64,000 nucleotides of DNA from CAYUVH01 sp964448135 (GCA_964448135.1 CAYUVH010000044.1:1-64000); one strand, 5' to 3'; positions 7,878 through 15,664 are shown, counted from the stretch's first letter. Translations and numbers: made by a program. The notes: generated by a model not told the origin, from the sequence alone.

Positions 7878-8894
7878 TTACTTGATGGCCGCCGGCATGT
7901 GCAAGCTGGTGCCTTCGACCACCAAGCTCTGAACGAACGACCTCGCCGCGAGGTCCACGATGTCCAGCGCCACATACCAGGGGTTGCGGCTGACATAGAC
8001 AATATCCTTGGGCATGAGTTTGAAATCCGGGACCTTGCCGCTCACGACATCCATGGTATCCACGATGAATGTTTGCGGGTTGGTCAGCGAGCCGCGCACG
8101 ACGAGCACGCGGCTCTTGAAAGCGTGATCGGTGTATCCGCCGCGGGACGCCACGACGCGCAAGACCGTCGGATTCGAGGCATACTTGACGACGCCTGGGG
8201 CGATGACTTCGCCCAGCACGTAGATTTCGTTCGAGTCCGCGGAGGCGAAATAGAGGTAGTCGTTGGGTTCGAGGGGAACGTTTTGGGAAAGGTCGCCGTG
8301 ACGGAAGAGTCTTTCGAAATCCACCGGGATGCGTTGATTGCCGCGCACGAGCATGCTGCGGCCGAGATCGGCGAGTTCGACCGTGCGGTCTTCGTACAAT
8401 CCCGTTTCCAGTCCGCCGGCGCGGGCGATGGCTTCGATCACGGTGATGGGGCGGTCAAAAGTGAAAACGCCTTTGTTCACGACCGTGCCGAGGACAAAAT
8501 ACTTTTTGCTGCGAAACGCCGCGGGAGTGACGATCGTGCGCGGGCTGCGATAAAAGTTGGTAAGCGATTCGTCGAGCTTGGCGCGAAATTCGTCAATTGT
8601 CAGGCCGGCGGCCATGACGTCCTGGGCCTGGAGGAAGCTGATGTGACCATCCGGGCCGATGGGGACTTCGCGCTGGGCGCTTTCGGGGTTGTCGTAGAGG
8701 GAGATGTTGAGCAGGTCCCCGGAGCCGAGGGTAAAATGCTTTTGCCACTCCGCACGGTGCGCCGACGCCGAGACGGACATCGCGGCGGGGGCAGGGGTGG
8801 TGGTGGCGGGAGGATCGGCGGCCCATAGCCGGCCAGCACAGAGGACAGCCAGGGCAATCAGCCCGGCCCGGCTCGTAAGACGGTTTATGTTCAT
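7878..8894 (-). CDS. Polysaccharide export protein (SLBB domains), periplasmic
   Basis: A 338-residue paralogue of the next gene, with an ordinary signal peptide ending LAVLCAGRLWA and no lipobox cysteine. It has the export domain (HFTLGSGDLLNISLYDNPES, VPIGPDGHISFLQAQDV) and two SLBB-like repeats (KKYFVLGTVVNKGVFTF, NEIYVLGEVIAPGVVKY). Having one lipidated and one soluble member suggests that they form different layers of the same export channel. It is the first gene of a two-gene operon. Its promoter must lie in the 390-base divergent region shared with the SPFH gene. The exact polymer exported cannot be told. Confidence 0.86.
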   Translation of the reverse strand: MNINRLTSRAGLIALAVLCAGRLWAADPPATTTPAPAAMSVSASAHRAEWQKHFTLGSGDLLNISLYDNPESAQREVPIGPDGHISFLQAQDVMAAGLTIDEFRAKLDESLTNFYRSPRTIVTPAAFRSKKYFVLGTVVNKGVFTFDRPITVIEAIARAGGLETGLYEDRTVELADLGRSMLVRGNQRIPVDFERLFRHGDLSQNVPLEPNDYLYFASADSNEIYVLGEVIAPGVVKYASNPTVLRVVASRGGYTDHAFKSRVLVVRGSLTNPQTFIVDTMDVVSGKVPDFKLMPKDIVYVSRNPWYVALDIVDLAARSFVQSLVVEGTSLHMPAAIK

Positions 8895-9210
8895 AGTTAC
8901 CTGACTAACTGATCCAGCCTGTCAATCGACGCCACACTCCTCGGTGGGTGAGGGGCGGTTGCCCGAAACCGGGTTCATCCACAGCTTCATACCGCCAGTC
9001 TCATTGTGGCGGACAGCATAATAGTTATTCACAAGCAGGGCAAGCCTTCTGCGGGTCAGGACTTAACCGGAACCGGGCTACGCAGATTTGCGGCAGGGAT
9101 TTTTTTTAATTAGTTGGCATGCCGGGAACGGGGCAAACGGGTTGTAAACATTGGCCAAATTGAAGCAATACCGGGGCCAGTTTGGGCGATTGAAATCCGA
9201 GATTTTTTAG
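8895..9210. other. Divergent intergenic region, export operon side
   Basis: About 320 bases upstream of the export operon without a gene. No clear promoter hexamers for the minus strand stood out. A T-rich run (GATTTTTTTTAATTAG, 9099-9114) and a short inverted pair, CCGCCAG (8990-8996) with the nearby TGGCGG (9007-9012), are visible. Confidence 0.35.
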
Positions 9211-9239
9211 TTGACGACTCGATTTCATAGTGATATCAC
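9211..9239 (+). promoter_or_regulatory. Sigma-70-like promoter for the SPFH/Arc operon
   Basis: TTGACG at 9211-9216, a 17-base spacer and TATCAC at 9234-9239. The -35 box is one base from consensus and the -10 box is weaker. The -10 box lies inside a 12-bp perfect palindrome, which suggests that the promoter is controlled by a dimeric repressor. Confidence 0.45.
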
Positions 9240-9240
9240 T
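9229..9240. promoter_or_regulatory. Perfect 12-bp palindromic operator candidate
   Basis: AGTGATATCACT reads the same on both strands and covers the proposed -10 box. A repressor bound here would block RNA polymerase. The second gene of the operon encodes an Arc-like ribbon-helix-helix protein, a natural candidate for autoregulation. That pairing is an inference. Confidence 0.5.
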
Positions 9241-9246
9241 TCGATA

Positions 9247-9268
9247 ACAGACGAAATTGGTCGTCTGT
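9247..9268. promoter_or_regulatory. 8-bp inverted repeat in the SPFH leader
   Basis: ACAGACGA (9247-9254), six bases AATTGG, TCGTCTGT (9261-9268), perfect arms. It lies between the promoter and the ribosome-binding site and could be a second operator half-site pair or an mRNA hairpin. Confidence 0.45.
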
Positions 9269-9283
9269 AGAAGGAAAATTCAT

Positions 9284-10297
9284 ATGAACGCTGATAATGT
9301 GACTCTGAGCAAGGAGAGGGATGTTTTGGTGCTAAGCGGATGGTTGGTGTTGCCAATTTGGTTTCTTTGCCTTTTTGGCGTGGTCTGGTGCTTCATTCGC
9401 GGAATTGGGGCCGTGAGCCACGATCCCGCGGGGGTGTGGATGATCATCGGCGCGGTGGTGGCGGGCGTGTGCCTGCTGATTTCGCTGTCGGGATTTTTTT
9501 CGCTGCAACCGAACGAAGCGCGGGTGCTGGTGCTCTTCGGGAAATACCAGGGCACGGTGCGCGAGAGCGGGTTTCATTTTGGGAATCCGTTTTATACCAA
9601 TGGACCGTCGCAATTGGCGCTCATGGCGCAGGCGGCGCAGCAAATGCAGCAGAAGGGAGGCGCCGCGCAAAACCATGTCAATGCGGCGCCGAGGAAGACG
9701 TTGTCCCGCATGAAGATCTCCTTGCGCGCGCGGAACTTCAACGGCGAGCGACTCAAAGTGAACGACAAGCGCGGCAACCCGATCGAGCTCGCGGCCGTCG
9801 TCGTCTGGCGCGTGCAGGACACGGCGCAGGCGATGTTCGATGTCGAGGACTACGAGAACTACGTCCGGGTGCAGAGCGAATCGGCGTTGCGGCACCTGGC
9901 GAGCGGGTATGCGTACGATCACGGGGAGGAGAACGAAGTGACCTTGCGCAGCGGGTCGGAGGAAGTGGCGCAGGCGCTAAAAGTTGAACTGCAGGAACGG
10001 TTGAACAAAGCCGGCGTGCTGGTGGAGGAGGCGCGGCTGACGCACCTGGCCTACGCGCCGGAGATCGCGCAGGCGATGTTGCGCCGGCAGCAGGCGGAGG
10101 CGGTGATCGCCGCGCGGCAGAAGATCGTGCACGGCGCGGTGAGCATGGTGGACATGGCGTTGAAGGAACTGGCGGAGAAAAAGGTGGTGGAGCTCGATGG
10201 CGAGCGGCGCGCGGCGATGGTGAGCAACCTCATGGTGGTGCTGTGCGGCGAGGCGGAAGTCCATCCCGTGATCAACACCGGCACGCTGTACACGTAA
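9284..10297 (+). CDS. SPFH/Band 7 domain membrane protein
   Basis: A 337-residue protein starting at ATG 9284, 7 bases after an AAGGAAAA ribosome-binding site. An upstream in-frame start at 9257 lacks one. Two membrane helices open it (LVLSGWLVLPIWFLCLFGVV and GVWMIIGAVVAGVCLLISLS). The SPFH domain follows: LQPNEARVLVLFGKYQGTVR, ESGFHFGNPFY, then RGNPIELAAVVVWRVQDTAQ and LQERLNKAGVLVEEARLTHL. These are close to stomatin/prohibitin-like scaffold proteins that oligomerise in membrane microdomains. The C-terminal part (MLRRQQAEAVIAARQKIVHG) is the coiled-coil oligomerisation segment. It is followed 18 bases later by an Arc-like gene, an association I remember for this subfamily. Confidence 0.9.
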   Translation: MNADNVTLSKERDVLVLSGWLVLPIWFLCLFGVVWCFIRGIGAVSHDPAGVWMIIGAVVAGVCLLISLSGFFSLQPNEARVLVLFGKYQGTVRESGFHFGNPFYTNGPSQLALMAQAAQQMQQKGGAAQNHVNAAPRKTLSRMKISLRARNFNGERLKVNDKRGNPIELAAVVVWRVQDTAQAMFDVEDYENYVRVQSESALRHLASGYAYDHGEENEVTLRSGSEEVAQALKVELQERLNKAGVLVEEARLTHLAYAPEIAQAMLRRQQAEAVIAARQKIVHGAVSMVDMALKELAEKKVVELDGERRAAMVSNLMVVLCGEAEVHPVINTGTLYT

Positions 10298-10315
10298 CCC
10301 ACTGCGAAGGCGTTC

Positions 10316-10516
10316 ATGGCGACGCGGAAACCGTTTTTGTTGCGGATCGATCCCGCGCTCTGGGCCGATTTGGAGGTCTGGGCGCGGGACGAGTTGCGCA
10401 GTGTGAACGGGCAGATTGAGTACGTGCTGAGGCAGGCGGTGCAGAAGCGGAAAGGACCCCGAGGGAATGACGAAGCACGAATGACGAATGACGAAGGAAA
10501 TCCGAAGCCCGAATAG
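10316..10516 (+). CDS. Arc-like ribbon-helix-helix protein with a repeat-derived tail
   Basis: A 66-residue protein. Residues 6-46 (LLRIDPALWADLEVWARDEL, RSVNGQIEYVLRQAV) match the beta strand, helix, SVNxxI turn and second helix of Arc/MetJ-type DNA-binding domains, which act as dimers. The last 20 or so residues are encoded by the start of the dispersed repeat R3 (10468-10515), so the native C-terminus was probably shorter or replaced. It follows the SPFH gene by 18 bases and probably shares its mRNA. It may repress the operon through the palindrome over the -10 box (inference). Confidence 0.72.
   Translation: MATRKPFLLRIDPALWADLEVWARDELRSVNGQIEYVLRQAVQKRKGPRGNDEARMTNDEGNPKPE
10468..10515 (+). 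repeat. Dispersed repeat R3, half copy inside a coding region
   Basis: Contains ACGAAGCACGAATGACGAAT, GACGAAGGAAATCCGAAG and CCCGAA. It matches the left arm of the repeat at 38847-38963 with a few changes, but lacks the inverted right arm. It forms the 3' end of the Arc-like gene and supplies its stop codon. Confidence 0.7.
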
Positions 10517-10558
10517 GGTGGCTCCGGCGGCGGCGTGATCGTGGCGGGGATCAGTTTA

Positions 10559-11164
10559 CTATTTCGCGGCCGGTTTTGGAGAATTGAGTTGTTTGAGGGC
10601 GACGGCGGCGTCGTAGTGGCCTTCGCTGCCGGCTTTCTTGAGCCATTGGCGGGCGAGGGCGAGATTGGTTTCGGTGCCGATGCCGTCGCGGTAGTCCAGG
10701 CCGAGACGGTATTGGGCCTGGAGATCGCCGTTGGTGGCGCGCTGTTGGTGGGCCTGGAAGGCGGCGTCCTTGCCTTCCTGCACGATTTGCTCAACGGTCC
10801 GGCTGCCGGCAGCCGGTTTGCTTTCGGCAGGCTTGGGTGACGCAGAGTTATTTGGCTGAGCGGCGGGAGCGGGAGCAGGAGGAGGGGTCTTCGAGGCATC
10901 AAAAAGCAGCATGGCGATAAGGCCCAATGGGAGGATGGCAACGAGCCACACGGCGGGATTCAGGCGCGAGGACTTTTTTGGCGCAGCGCAGGCAGTGCCC
11001 TGCGCGAGAGCTTCGCGGGCCAGGGGTGAATCGGCGGGAACGAGTTGTTCCGAAACGCATAGAGGGCAGCGGAGCTTTTGCGGGTCACCTTGCGGGGAGG
11101 GAACCGGGGTGACGATTTGCTGACAGCTCAGGCAGACCCATTGGCGGTTTTCCGAGGCACTCAT
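10559..11164 (-). CDS. Zinc-ribbon, single-pass membrane protein with Sel1-like repeat
   Basis: A 201-residue protein. The N-terminus holds two CxxC pairs (VCLSCQQ and LRCPLCVSEQ) about 21 residues apart that could bind one zinc ion. After them comes one membrane helix (AVWLVAILPLGLIAMLLF), a Pro/Ala-rich linker, and a C-terminal Sel1-type repeat (GDLQAQYRLGLDYRDGIGTE, TNLALARQWLKKAGSEGHYD). Sel1 repeats bind protein partners, so this is probably a scaffold. It is convergent with the SPFH/Arc pair and lies 14 bases downstream of the serine hydrolase gene, so it could be either the second gene of that operon or separately expressed. No enzyme function is visible. Confidence 0.75.
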   Translation of the reverse strand: MSASENRQWVCLSCQQIVTPVPSPQGDPQKLRCPLCVSEQLVPADSPLAREALAQGTACAAPKKSSRLNPAVWLVAILPLGLIAMLLFDASKTPPPAPAPAAQPNNSASPKPAESKPAAGSRTVEQIVQEGKDAAFQAHQQRATNGDLQAQYRLGLDYRDGIGTETNLALARQWLKKAGSEGHYDAAVALKQLNSPKPAAK

Positions 11165-11178
11165 TTTGCGATTTCAGC

Positions 11179-12243
11179 TTACTTAAACAAAACCAGGTCG
11201 GCAATTTTGTGAGGCAGATCGGCGAGGTGGGCGTCGTTGCGGTTGGTGAGGATGATGACGGTGAAATGTTTTTCGGGAATGCGGCTGATGCGCGTGCTGA
11301 AGCCGCGGCTGGTGCCGCTGTGCCAGATTTCCTTCAGGCCGCGATATTGGCCGAGATACCAGCCAAAGCCGTATTTGGTGTCCGCGTGGTCGGTGTCGAG
11401 GTTGGGGGTGAAGGCCAGCTCCATGAGTTTGGGTTTCAATTGGCCTTTGCCATAGAGGGCTTCGTCCCATTTGGCCAAGTCGTCCACACATGAATAGATG
11501 CCGCCATCGCCGAGGACGGAACTCGTGAGGCTTTGGTCGGTGCGCTTGAAGGTGCCGTTTTCCTCGGTGTAACCGTACGCACGATGGGGAATGACGCTGC
11601 TGCCTTGCTGGTAGGCGAGGGTCTGAGTCATTTTCAACGGGCCAAATATGTTCTCGGCGAGAAAGTGCGGGAACGTGCTGCCGGAGCGGGCCTCGACCAC
11701 GAGGGCGAGGAGGGAGTAGGCGGAGTTGCTGTATTTGTATTTGGTGCCGGGCGGGAAATACGTGTTGTCCTGTTGCATGAGCAGGCGCAGGACGTCGCGA
11801 TCAATCACAGGGATTTCGGTGCCTTTCGGGATGACGTCCTCGTAGTCAATCAGGCCGGAGGTGTGGTTCAACAACTGGCGGATGGTGATGTCGCGGCCGT
11901 AGGCGGGGAATTCGGGGAAGATGTCCGTGAGCCGATCATCCAGCGATAGCTTGCCGCCTTCGACCAGCATGAGCACGGCCATGGCGGTGAATTGTTTGCT
12001 GACCGACGCGAGGCGGAAATCGGTGTTGGTGGAGCAGGGGACGCCTTTCTCCAAATCAGCGAGTCCGTAGCCTTTCGCGATGAGCGGCTTGCCGTCCTTG
12101 AGGACCGCCACCGAAGCGCCGGGGACGTTGGGCTTGTTATACTCGGCGAAGAGCGGGTCGAGTTGTTCGGCGGTGAGACCGGAGGCGGCGAGGGCGTTGG
12201 AGGCCAGCAGGGACATAAGCAAAAAGGCGCGGGTCAGGTTCAT
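11179..12243 (-). CDS. Serine hydrolase, class C beta-lactamase/esterase family
   Basis: A 354-residue exported protein. The start at 12243 (MNLTRAFLLMSLLASNALAA) is chosen because it opens a signal peptide; the open frame runs 43 codons further up without one. The catalytic SxxK motif is S80-V-S-K83 (FRLASVSKQFTAMAV) and a YxN motif occurs in YKYSNSAYSLLALV. HSGTSRGFSTR fits the third HSG-type element. The family includes penicillin-binding-protein-like peptidases, esterases and beta-lactamases acting in the periplasm or on the cell surface. The presence of all three motifs argues for an active enzyme, but the substrate cannot be told from sequence. It does not look like a resistance beta-lactamase cluster. 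Confidence 0.88.
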   Translation of the reverse strand: MNLTRAFLLMSLLASNALAASGLTAEQLDPLFAEYNKPNVPGASVAVLKDGKPLIAKGYGLADLEKGVPCSTNTDFRLASVSKQFTAMAVLMLVEGGKLSLDDRLTDIFPEFPAYGRDITIRQLLNHTSGLIDYEDVIPKGTEIPVIDRDVLRLLMQQDNTYFPPGTKYKYSNSAYSLLALVVEARSGSTFPHFLAENIFGPLKMTQTLAYQQGSSVIPHRAYGYTEENGTFKRTDQSLTSSVLGDGGIYSCVDDLAKWDEALYGKGQLKPKLMELAFTPNLDTDHADTKYGFGWYLGQYRGLKEIWHSGTSRGFSTRISRIPEKHFTVIILTNRNDAHLADLPHKIADLVLFK

Positions 12244-12329
12244 CAAGTCGGTTGGGAAACGATATGAATTGGGAAACGCTGGTGACAACACCAGAGTTTG
12301 AGAAGTCCGGTCATTTGAAACCGAAGCCC

Positions 12330-12635
12330 TCAACCCATGCCAGAGGCCGGCTCTTGTCTCGCGCCGTGCCAAACATGGAGAATCTGCACACTGCGAGTGC
12401 TCTCGGAAACGTCGTAGAAGATTCGATATTGGCGATAAACGATTTCACGCAACGGACCGCGAGCCCCGCGGGGATACGTGGGACCAATGAATGGGAACGT
12501 AGTCAGAATGCCAACGTGGTCAATGATACCATGCCCGACCAGCGCCGCGGCCTTGGTATCAAATCGTGCGATGTAGGAACAAATATCGTGGAGATCCGCA
12601 ATCGCAGCGTCCGACCAGATTATTTTGAAGCCCAT
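12330..12635 (-). CDS. ParE/RelE-type toxin
   Basis: A 101-residue protein with the plasmid-stabilisation fold: FKIIWSDAAIADLHDICSYI, GPTYPRGARGPLREIVYRQY, RIFYDV and a terminal VQILHVWHGARQ. The RIFY and HVWHGAR segments are typical of ParE/RelE toxins, which poison DNA gyrase or cleave mRNA on ribosomes. Its start overlaps the end of the antitoxin gene by 16 bases, so the two are translationally coupled. Arginine and histidine near the C-terminus would be the active-site side chains for a RelE-like toxin. The fold alone does not tell which target is hit. Confidence 0.85.
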   Translation of the reverse strand: MGFKIIWSDAAIADLHDICSYIARFDTKAAALVGHGIIDHVGILTTFPFIGPTYPRGARGPLREIVYRQYRIFYDVSESTRSVQILHVWHGARQEPASGMG

Positions 12636-12817
12636 GCCGACGCCCAGGACTCGAGCATTTGTTCCGCTTCCACGTGGGTCTTCGAGCGGCCGTTCGAGAT
12701 ATCCTCGCGACCGCGCCTGATGGCGGCCATTACTTTCAACTCCCCGGCAATCTCGTCCAGAGAAGCGTTCTCCGGAAGCCGGTTGATTGCGTCCAGCACG
12801 GCTTGCTTATCCGTCAT
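12620..12817 (-). CDS. Antitoxin of the ParE/RelE-type pair
   Basis: A 65-residue acidic helical protein, starting at MTDKQAVLDAINRLPENASL (12817). An in-frame start 12 codons up is possible but its residues (MRSRNASVSVSR) look unlike antitoxins. The rest (DEIAGELKVMAAIRRGREDI, HVEAEQMLESWAS) resembles the short antitoxins that precede ParE-like toxins. It probably binds the toxin with its C-terminus and may act as a repressor, though no clear DNA-binding domain is visible. It is upstream of and overlaps the toxin gene. Confidence 0.75.
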   Translation of the reverse strand: MTDKQAVLDAINRLPENASLDEIAGELKVMAAIRRGREDISNGRSKTHVEAEQMLESWASAWASK

Positions 12818-12882
12818 ACGCGATACGCTAACGCTTGCATTGCGGGAACGCAAGACCCCGCGCCTTCAGGTGCTGAGCACCG

Positions 12883-12905
12883 CGCCGGGAGGCTTTCTCC
12901 CGGCG
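12883..12905. terminator. Hairpin downstream of the oxidoreductase gene
   Basis: CGCCGGGAG, loop GCTTT, CTCCCGGCG, a perfect 9-bp stem, 37 bases past the stop of the minus-strand oxidoreductase gene. There is no T-tract, so it may be a Rho-dependent or stabilising hairpin. Confidence 0.4.
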
Positions 12906-12942
12906 ACTCATTTACTCAATGATTCACCGGCTCATCACTGGC

Positions 12943-14268
12943 TCACACCACCTTCGTCTGTCCTGGCATCGCGATTGGATATTTTCCGTTGGCGTCCGGC
13001 ATCACGGGGGCGTGGCCGTTCCAGGTGAGCTTTTCCAGTCCGGGCGCGAGTTCCTGGTTGGAGGCAAAGGCTTCATCCCAGGTGAGCCTGGCGCCGGACT
13101 CGCAGGCCATCCGGCCCATGATGGCGGTGAAGCACGACTTCGCGGAACGTTCGGTTTCGTTGTACGGCTTGTTGTTGCGGATCGCGTCGAAGAGCAGATC
13201 GTGCTCGACCTGGTAGTGATCACACTCGGGACCTTTGTAGCTCCAGATCAGGTTTTCGGAAGTTTGCTTGTGGCCCTTGAACAGCCGCGGTTTGGGTTGG
13301 CCCTCGCCGAGGATTGCCGACCCGCTGGCTCCCTGGAGCACGTCACCGAAGAAATCGTGGCAATGATTCATGTGCCGGCCCTGCGCCAGCATCCGCGTGC
13401 CGTCCGGGAACGTAAACTCCGCCCCGTAATGATCGAACAACTGGTCGTGCTCCGTCCGTGTCTGCCGGCCGCCCATGCCTTGCACCGACTCCGGCCAAGC
13501 ATCCTTCGCCCAGCAACACACGTCCACATTGTGGATCAGCCAGTCCACCAGGAAACTGCCGTTCAACCACGTGAAACAACTGTAGTTCGCGATCTGGTAG
13601 GCCAGCTCCGTGGTGTCCGGTTGTTTCGCGCCCAGGCCCACCGGCGCGTGCATGCGATACGCCCAGCACGTGATCAACGGCCCGATCCGGCCGTCGTGAA
13701 TCTGCCCGATCGCCTCCTCCAGCGGCCGGTAATGCCGGCTCATCAACCCCGTCGCCACCTTCAGGTTTTTCTGCCGCGCCAATTCACCCGTCCGCAGCAC
13801 TCGCCGGATGCCCGGGGCATCCACGGCAAACGATTTCTCCATGAACACATTCACCCCTTTTTGCACCGCGTATTCGAAATGCATGGGCCGGAACGCCGGC
13901 GGCGTCGCCAGCAACACCACGTCTCCCTGGTCCAGCGCATCAATCGCCTGGCGGTAACCCTCCAGCCCGATGAACTGCCGCTCCGGCGGCACGTCCAATT
14001 GCTGCTCATGCCCTGCCTTCAGGTTCGCCAGGCAGCGTTGCGCCCGGTCCGGGAACACATCCGCCACCGCCCACAGCTTCGTCGGGCCCGCCGTCGAGAG
14101 CGCCTGCGCCGCCGCGCCCGTCCCGCGCCCCCCGCAGCCCACCAACGCCACCTTGATCGTGTTCTGCTCCGCCGCGTAACCCGGCCGCCCCAGCGCCCCC
14201 GCCAGCGCGGCGCCCGTGACCGCGCTGCTGGAAGTCTTCAGAAATTCCCGACGCGTAATTTGATTCAT
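12943..14268 (-). CDS. Gfo/Idh/MocA family oxidoreductase with Tat signal
   Basis: A 441-residue protein. The start at 14268 gives MNQITRREFLKTSSSAVTGA, a twin-arginine signal (RREFLK), so the folded protein is exported with its cofactor. Next is a Rossmann fold (IKVALVGCGGRGTGAAAQAL) for NAD(P), and then MEKSFAVDAPGIRRVLR with the EK pair typical of the family, and a C-terminal substrate domain with HNVDVCCWAKDAWP. These exported oxidoreductases are very numerous in Verrucomicrobia and Planctomycetes and act on sugars or inositol-like compounds. The exact substrate is unknown. It stands alone between the toxin pair and the cassette cluster. Confidence 0.88.
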   Translation of the reverse strand: MNQITRREFLKTSSSAVTGAALAGALGRPGYAAEQNTIKVALVGCGGRGTGAAAQALSTAGPTKLWAVADVFPDRAQRCLANLKAGHEQQLDVPPERQFIGLEGYRQAIDALDQGDVVLLATPPAFRPMHFEYAVQKGVNVFMEKSFAVDAPGIRRVLRTGELARQKNLKVATGLMSRHYRPLEEAIGQIHDGRIGPLITCWAYRMHAPVGLGAKQPDTTELAYQIANYSCFTWLNGSFLVDWLIHNVDVCCWAKDAWPESVQGMGGRQTRTEHDQLFDHYGAEFTFPDGTRMLAQGRHMNHCHDFFGDVLQGASGSAILGEGQPKPRLFKGHKQTSENLIWSYKGPECDHYQVEHDLLFDAIRNNKPYNETERSAKSCFTAIMGRMACESGARLTWDEAFASNQELAPGLEKLTWNGHAPVMPDANGKYPIAMPGQTKVV

Positions 14269-14395
14269 AGCCGACCTGGAGTTGTTCATAAAAAATTCAG
14301 AAACCGGGAAGAATGAAATCGCGCCCATCCCCTCTACGCCTCCCGCGCCCAAGGGCCGGCGAAACGCCCAAAACCCTGTCCTCCCAACGGAAAAA

Positions 14396-14490
14396 CCTCC
14401 CCGCCCACCCGGCGGCACCGCTCAACTGGCCATCAACGCAACACGCTCCACCTTCGACATTCCCTGAACTATTGGCAACTTCAATTCAAC
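14396..14490. repeat. ORF-less cassette-like repeat, copy 1
   Basis: A 95-base unit that recurs at 15071-15165 with about nine in ten bases identical by eye. Landmarks are CACCGCTCAACTGGCCA, CAACGCAACACG and TCCACCTTCGACATTCCC. Both copies end exactly at an ATTCAAC box, which is the core site of an attC-like element on the other strand. On the left, copy 1 stops without a second attC-like site, so it is probably truncated. Confidence 0.65.
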
Positions 14491-14576
14491 GGCCGTAGTC
14501 AGGCGCGGCGGGGAGAGCGGGTCCGACATGGAACACACGCGAAGTCCCGCCTTCGCCTGCACTACGCTTGTTAGAA
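14484..14576 (-). other. attC-like integron recombination site 1
   Basis: Read on the minus strand it begins with TTCTAAC and ends with GTTGAAT, 93 bases in all. The flanking arms GTAGTGCAGGCG and CGCCTGACTAC pair completely except for one extra G, just the extrahelical base that integron integrases use to orient attC sites. The GTT core box fits the GTTRRRY consensus; the partner box has one mismatch. It lies directly downstream of the gene at 14587-14955, as in a gene cassette. Confidence 0.68.
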
Positions 14577-14586
14577 GGCCGCTTCG

Positions 14587-14955
14587 TCAATTCTTCTCTG
14601 GGTGCGCTCCCGCATCCGGAAACGTCTGGTGCAGCCACCACCGCAAACGCTGAGCGCTGGCCAGACCACTCTTGAACTCGGTGGCATCCAAAGCCCTGTG
14701 TTCTCGAACCGCCTGCTGATGGGCATTGAACACCGAGATGGTCTTCCGCAGGTCTTCGATGCCGCTCGAATTCCGCCGATGCCGGCGGCACAGCGCCTGC
14801 ATGGTATCAACGAACGCGCTGAACTCCAACACTTCGGAGCGCTTGGGCTCACAGCCGAAGAAAGCGAACACGCTTGTAGCAGTGGCAAATGCCTTCATTG
14901 CTTCAACCGTGAACGCCATTTTGTGGTCCCACTGCTTTGGAATGAGCATGCTCAT
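14587..14955 (-). CDS. Hypothetical cassette-encoded protein
   Basis: A 122-residue protein with no signal peptide or membrane helix. It is mainly helical (FTVEAMKAFATATSVFAFFG, FNAHQQAVREHRALDATEFK) and ends RWWLHQTFPDAGAHPEKN. I do not recognise the family. The start lies a few bases after an attC-like core box (GTTAGAAGGCAGCTATGAGC on the minus strand) and the stop lies 11 bases before the next one, so it occupies a complete gene cassette. An internal start at 14949 (MLIPKQW) is also possible. Cassette genes are often unique and expressed weakly from an upstream promoter. Confidence 0.62.
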   Translation of the reverse strand: MSMLIPKQWDHKMAFTVEAMKAFATATSVFAFFGCEPKRSEVLEFSAFVDTMQALCRRHRRNSSGIEDLRKTISVFNAHQQAVREHRALDATEFKSGLASAQRLRWWLHQTFPDAGAHPEKN

Positions 14956-14962
14956 AGCTGCC

Positions 14963-15055
14963 TTCTAACGTCGCGAGTCAGTGGCGGCGGGGCCAACGCG
15001 CCTGGCATGTACCGGACACGCAATCCCGCCGTCCATTACAATCGCCGGGTTGAGC
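14963..15055 (-). other. attC-like integron recombination site 2
   Basis: On the minus strand it opens with GCTCAAC (a perfect RYYYAAC box) and closes with GTTAGAA. The inner arms TGGACGGCGGG and CCCGCCGCCA pair with one unpaired A, again the asymmetry expected of attC. The total is 93 bases, the same length as site 1. It separates the ORF-less unit (copy 2) from the gene at 14587-14955. Confidence 0.68.
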
Positions 15056-15070
15056 GCTGCGGGTATCGGG

Positions 15071-15165
15071 CCTCCCCGCCAACCCGGTGCCACCGCTCAA
15101 CTGGCCAGCAACGCAACACGTTCCACCTTCGACATTCCCCGAACCATTGGCCACATCAATTCAAC
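15071..15165. repeat. ORF-less cassette-like repeat, copy 2
   Basis: The better-kept copy of the unit described at 14396-14490. It begins next to attC-like site 2 and ends at ATTCAAC (15159-15165), with a GCCCAAC/GTTGGGC-type box nearby. It therefore looks like a short cassette without a gene, about 200 bases from box to box. Confidence 0.62.
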
Positions 15166-15235
15166 AACCCAGGTGACCGTGACTCGTTGGGCGATCGCGT
15201 TTTCATGCTTGTTGACGGGCACTAAATAAAGAGAG

Positions 15236-15655
15236 CTACGGTTTAGCTTTCTTCCTGACGAGAAGGATTTCGGTATCGGTGGCTTCCAATTTGAGACTGA
15301 CTGACTGGGCAACTCGCTCGAGGGCTTCCGCCAGGGTAACGTCCTTGAGTTCAAGATTAACTACCGAGTCCGCGAGCTCTTTTGCGTTCGGCCCGAGCGA
15401 AATATTAACGCCGATCCGCGCCGGATCGCGTTTTACCGATTCATCGTGCAGCATTTCTATGACCAGCGTGAGGGGCAGACCTTGAAACTTCAAAACCGAG
15501 ATCTTGAACCTCTTAGCCTTCTCGAGGGCGGCGGAACTCTGAGGTGGCTTGGTCACGGCCGCAGAGGCGGTCAACAAGCCGGCGACCAGTAACATCGCAG
15601 CGATCACAAAAGTGGCCGAGAACCGAGCTGCTTTGTGTTTCATCTTGCTTTTCAT
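15236..15655 (-). CDS. Secreted STN-domain-like protein, cassette-encoded
   Basis: A 139-residue protein starting with MKSKMKHKAARFSATFVIAA, followed by a signal peptide ending LLTASAA. The body (KISVLKFQGLPLTLVIEMLH, VVNLELKDVTLAEALERVAQ, EILLVRKKAKP) has the beta-alpha-beta pattern of the secretin/TonB short N-terminal (STN) domain, which in secretins and TonB receptors mediates periplasmic contacts. Here it stands alone. The start at 15655 is preferred over 15712 because the extra 19 residues come from the attC-like site. The frame lies between two attC-like elements, so it seems to be a gene cassette. Confidence 0.68.
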   Translation of the reverse strand: MKSKMKHKAARFSATFVIAAMLLVAGLLTASAAVTKPPQSSAALEKAKRFKISVLKFQGLPLTLVIEMLHDESVKRDPARIGVNISLGPNAKELADSVVNLELKDVTLAEALERVAQSVSLKLEATDTEILLVRKKAKP

Positions 15656-15664
15656 GTTCTTCCC

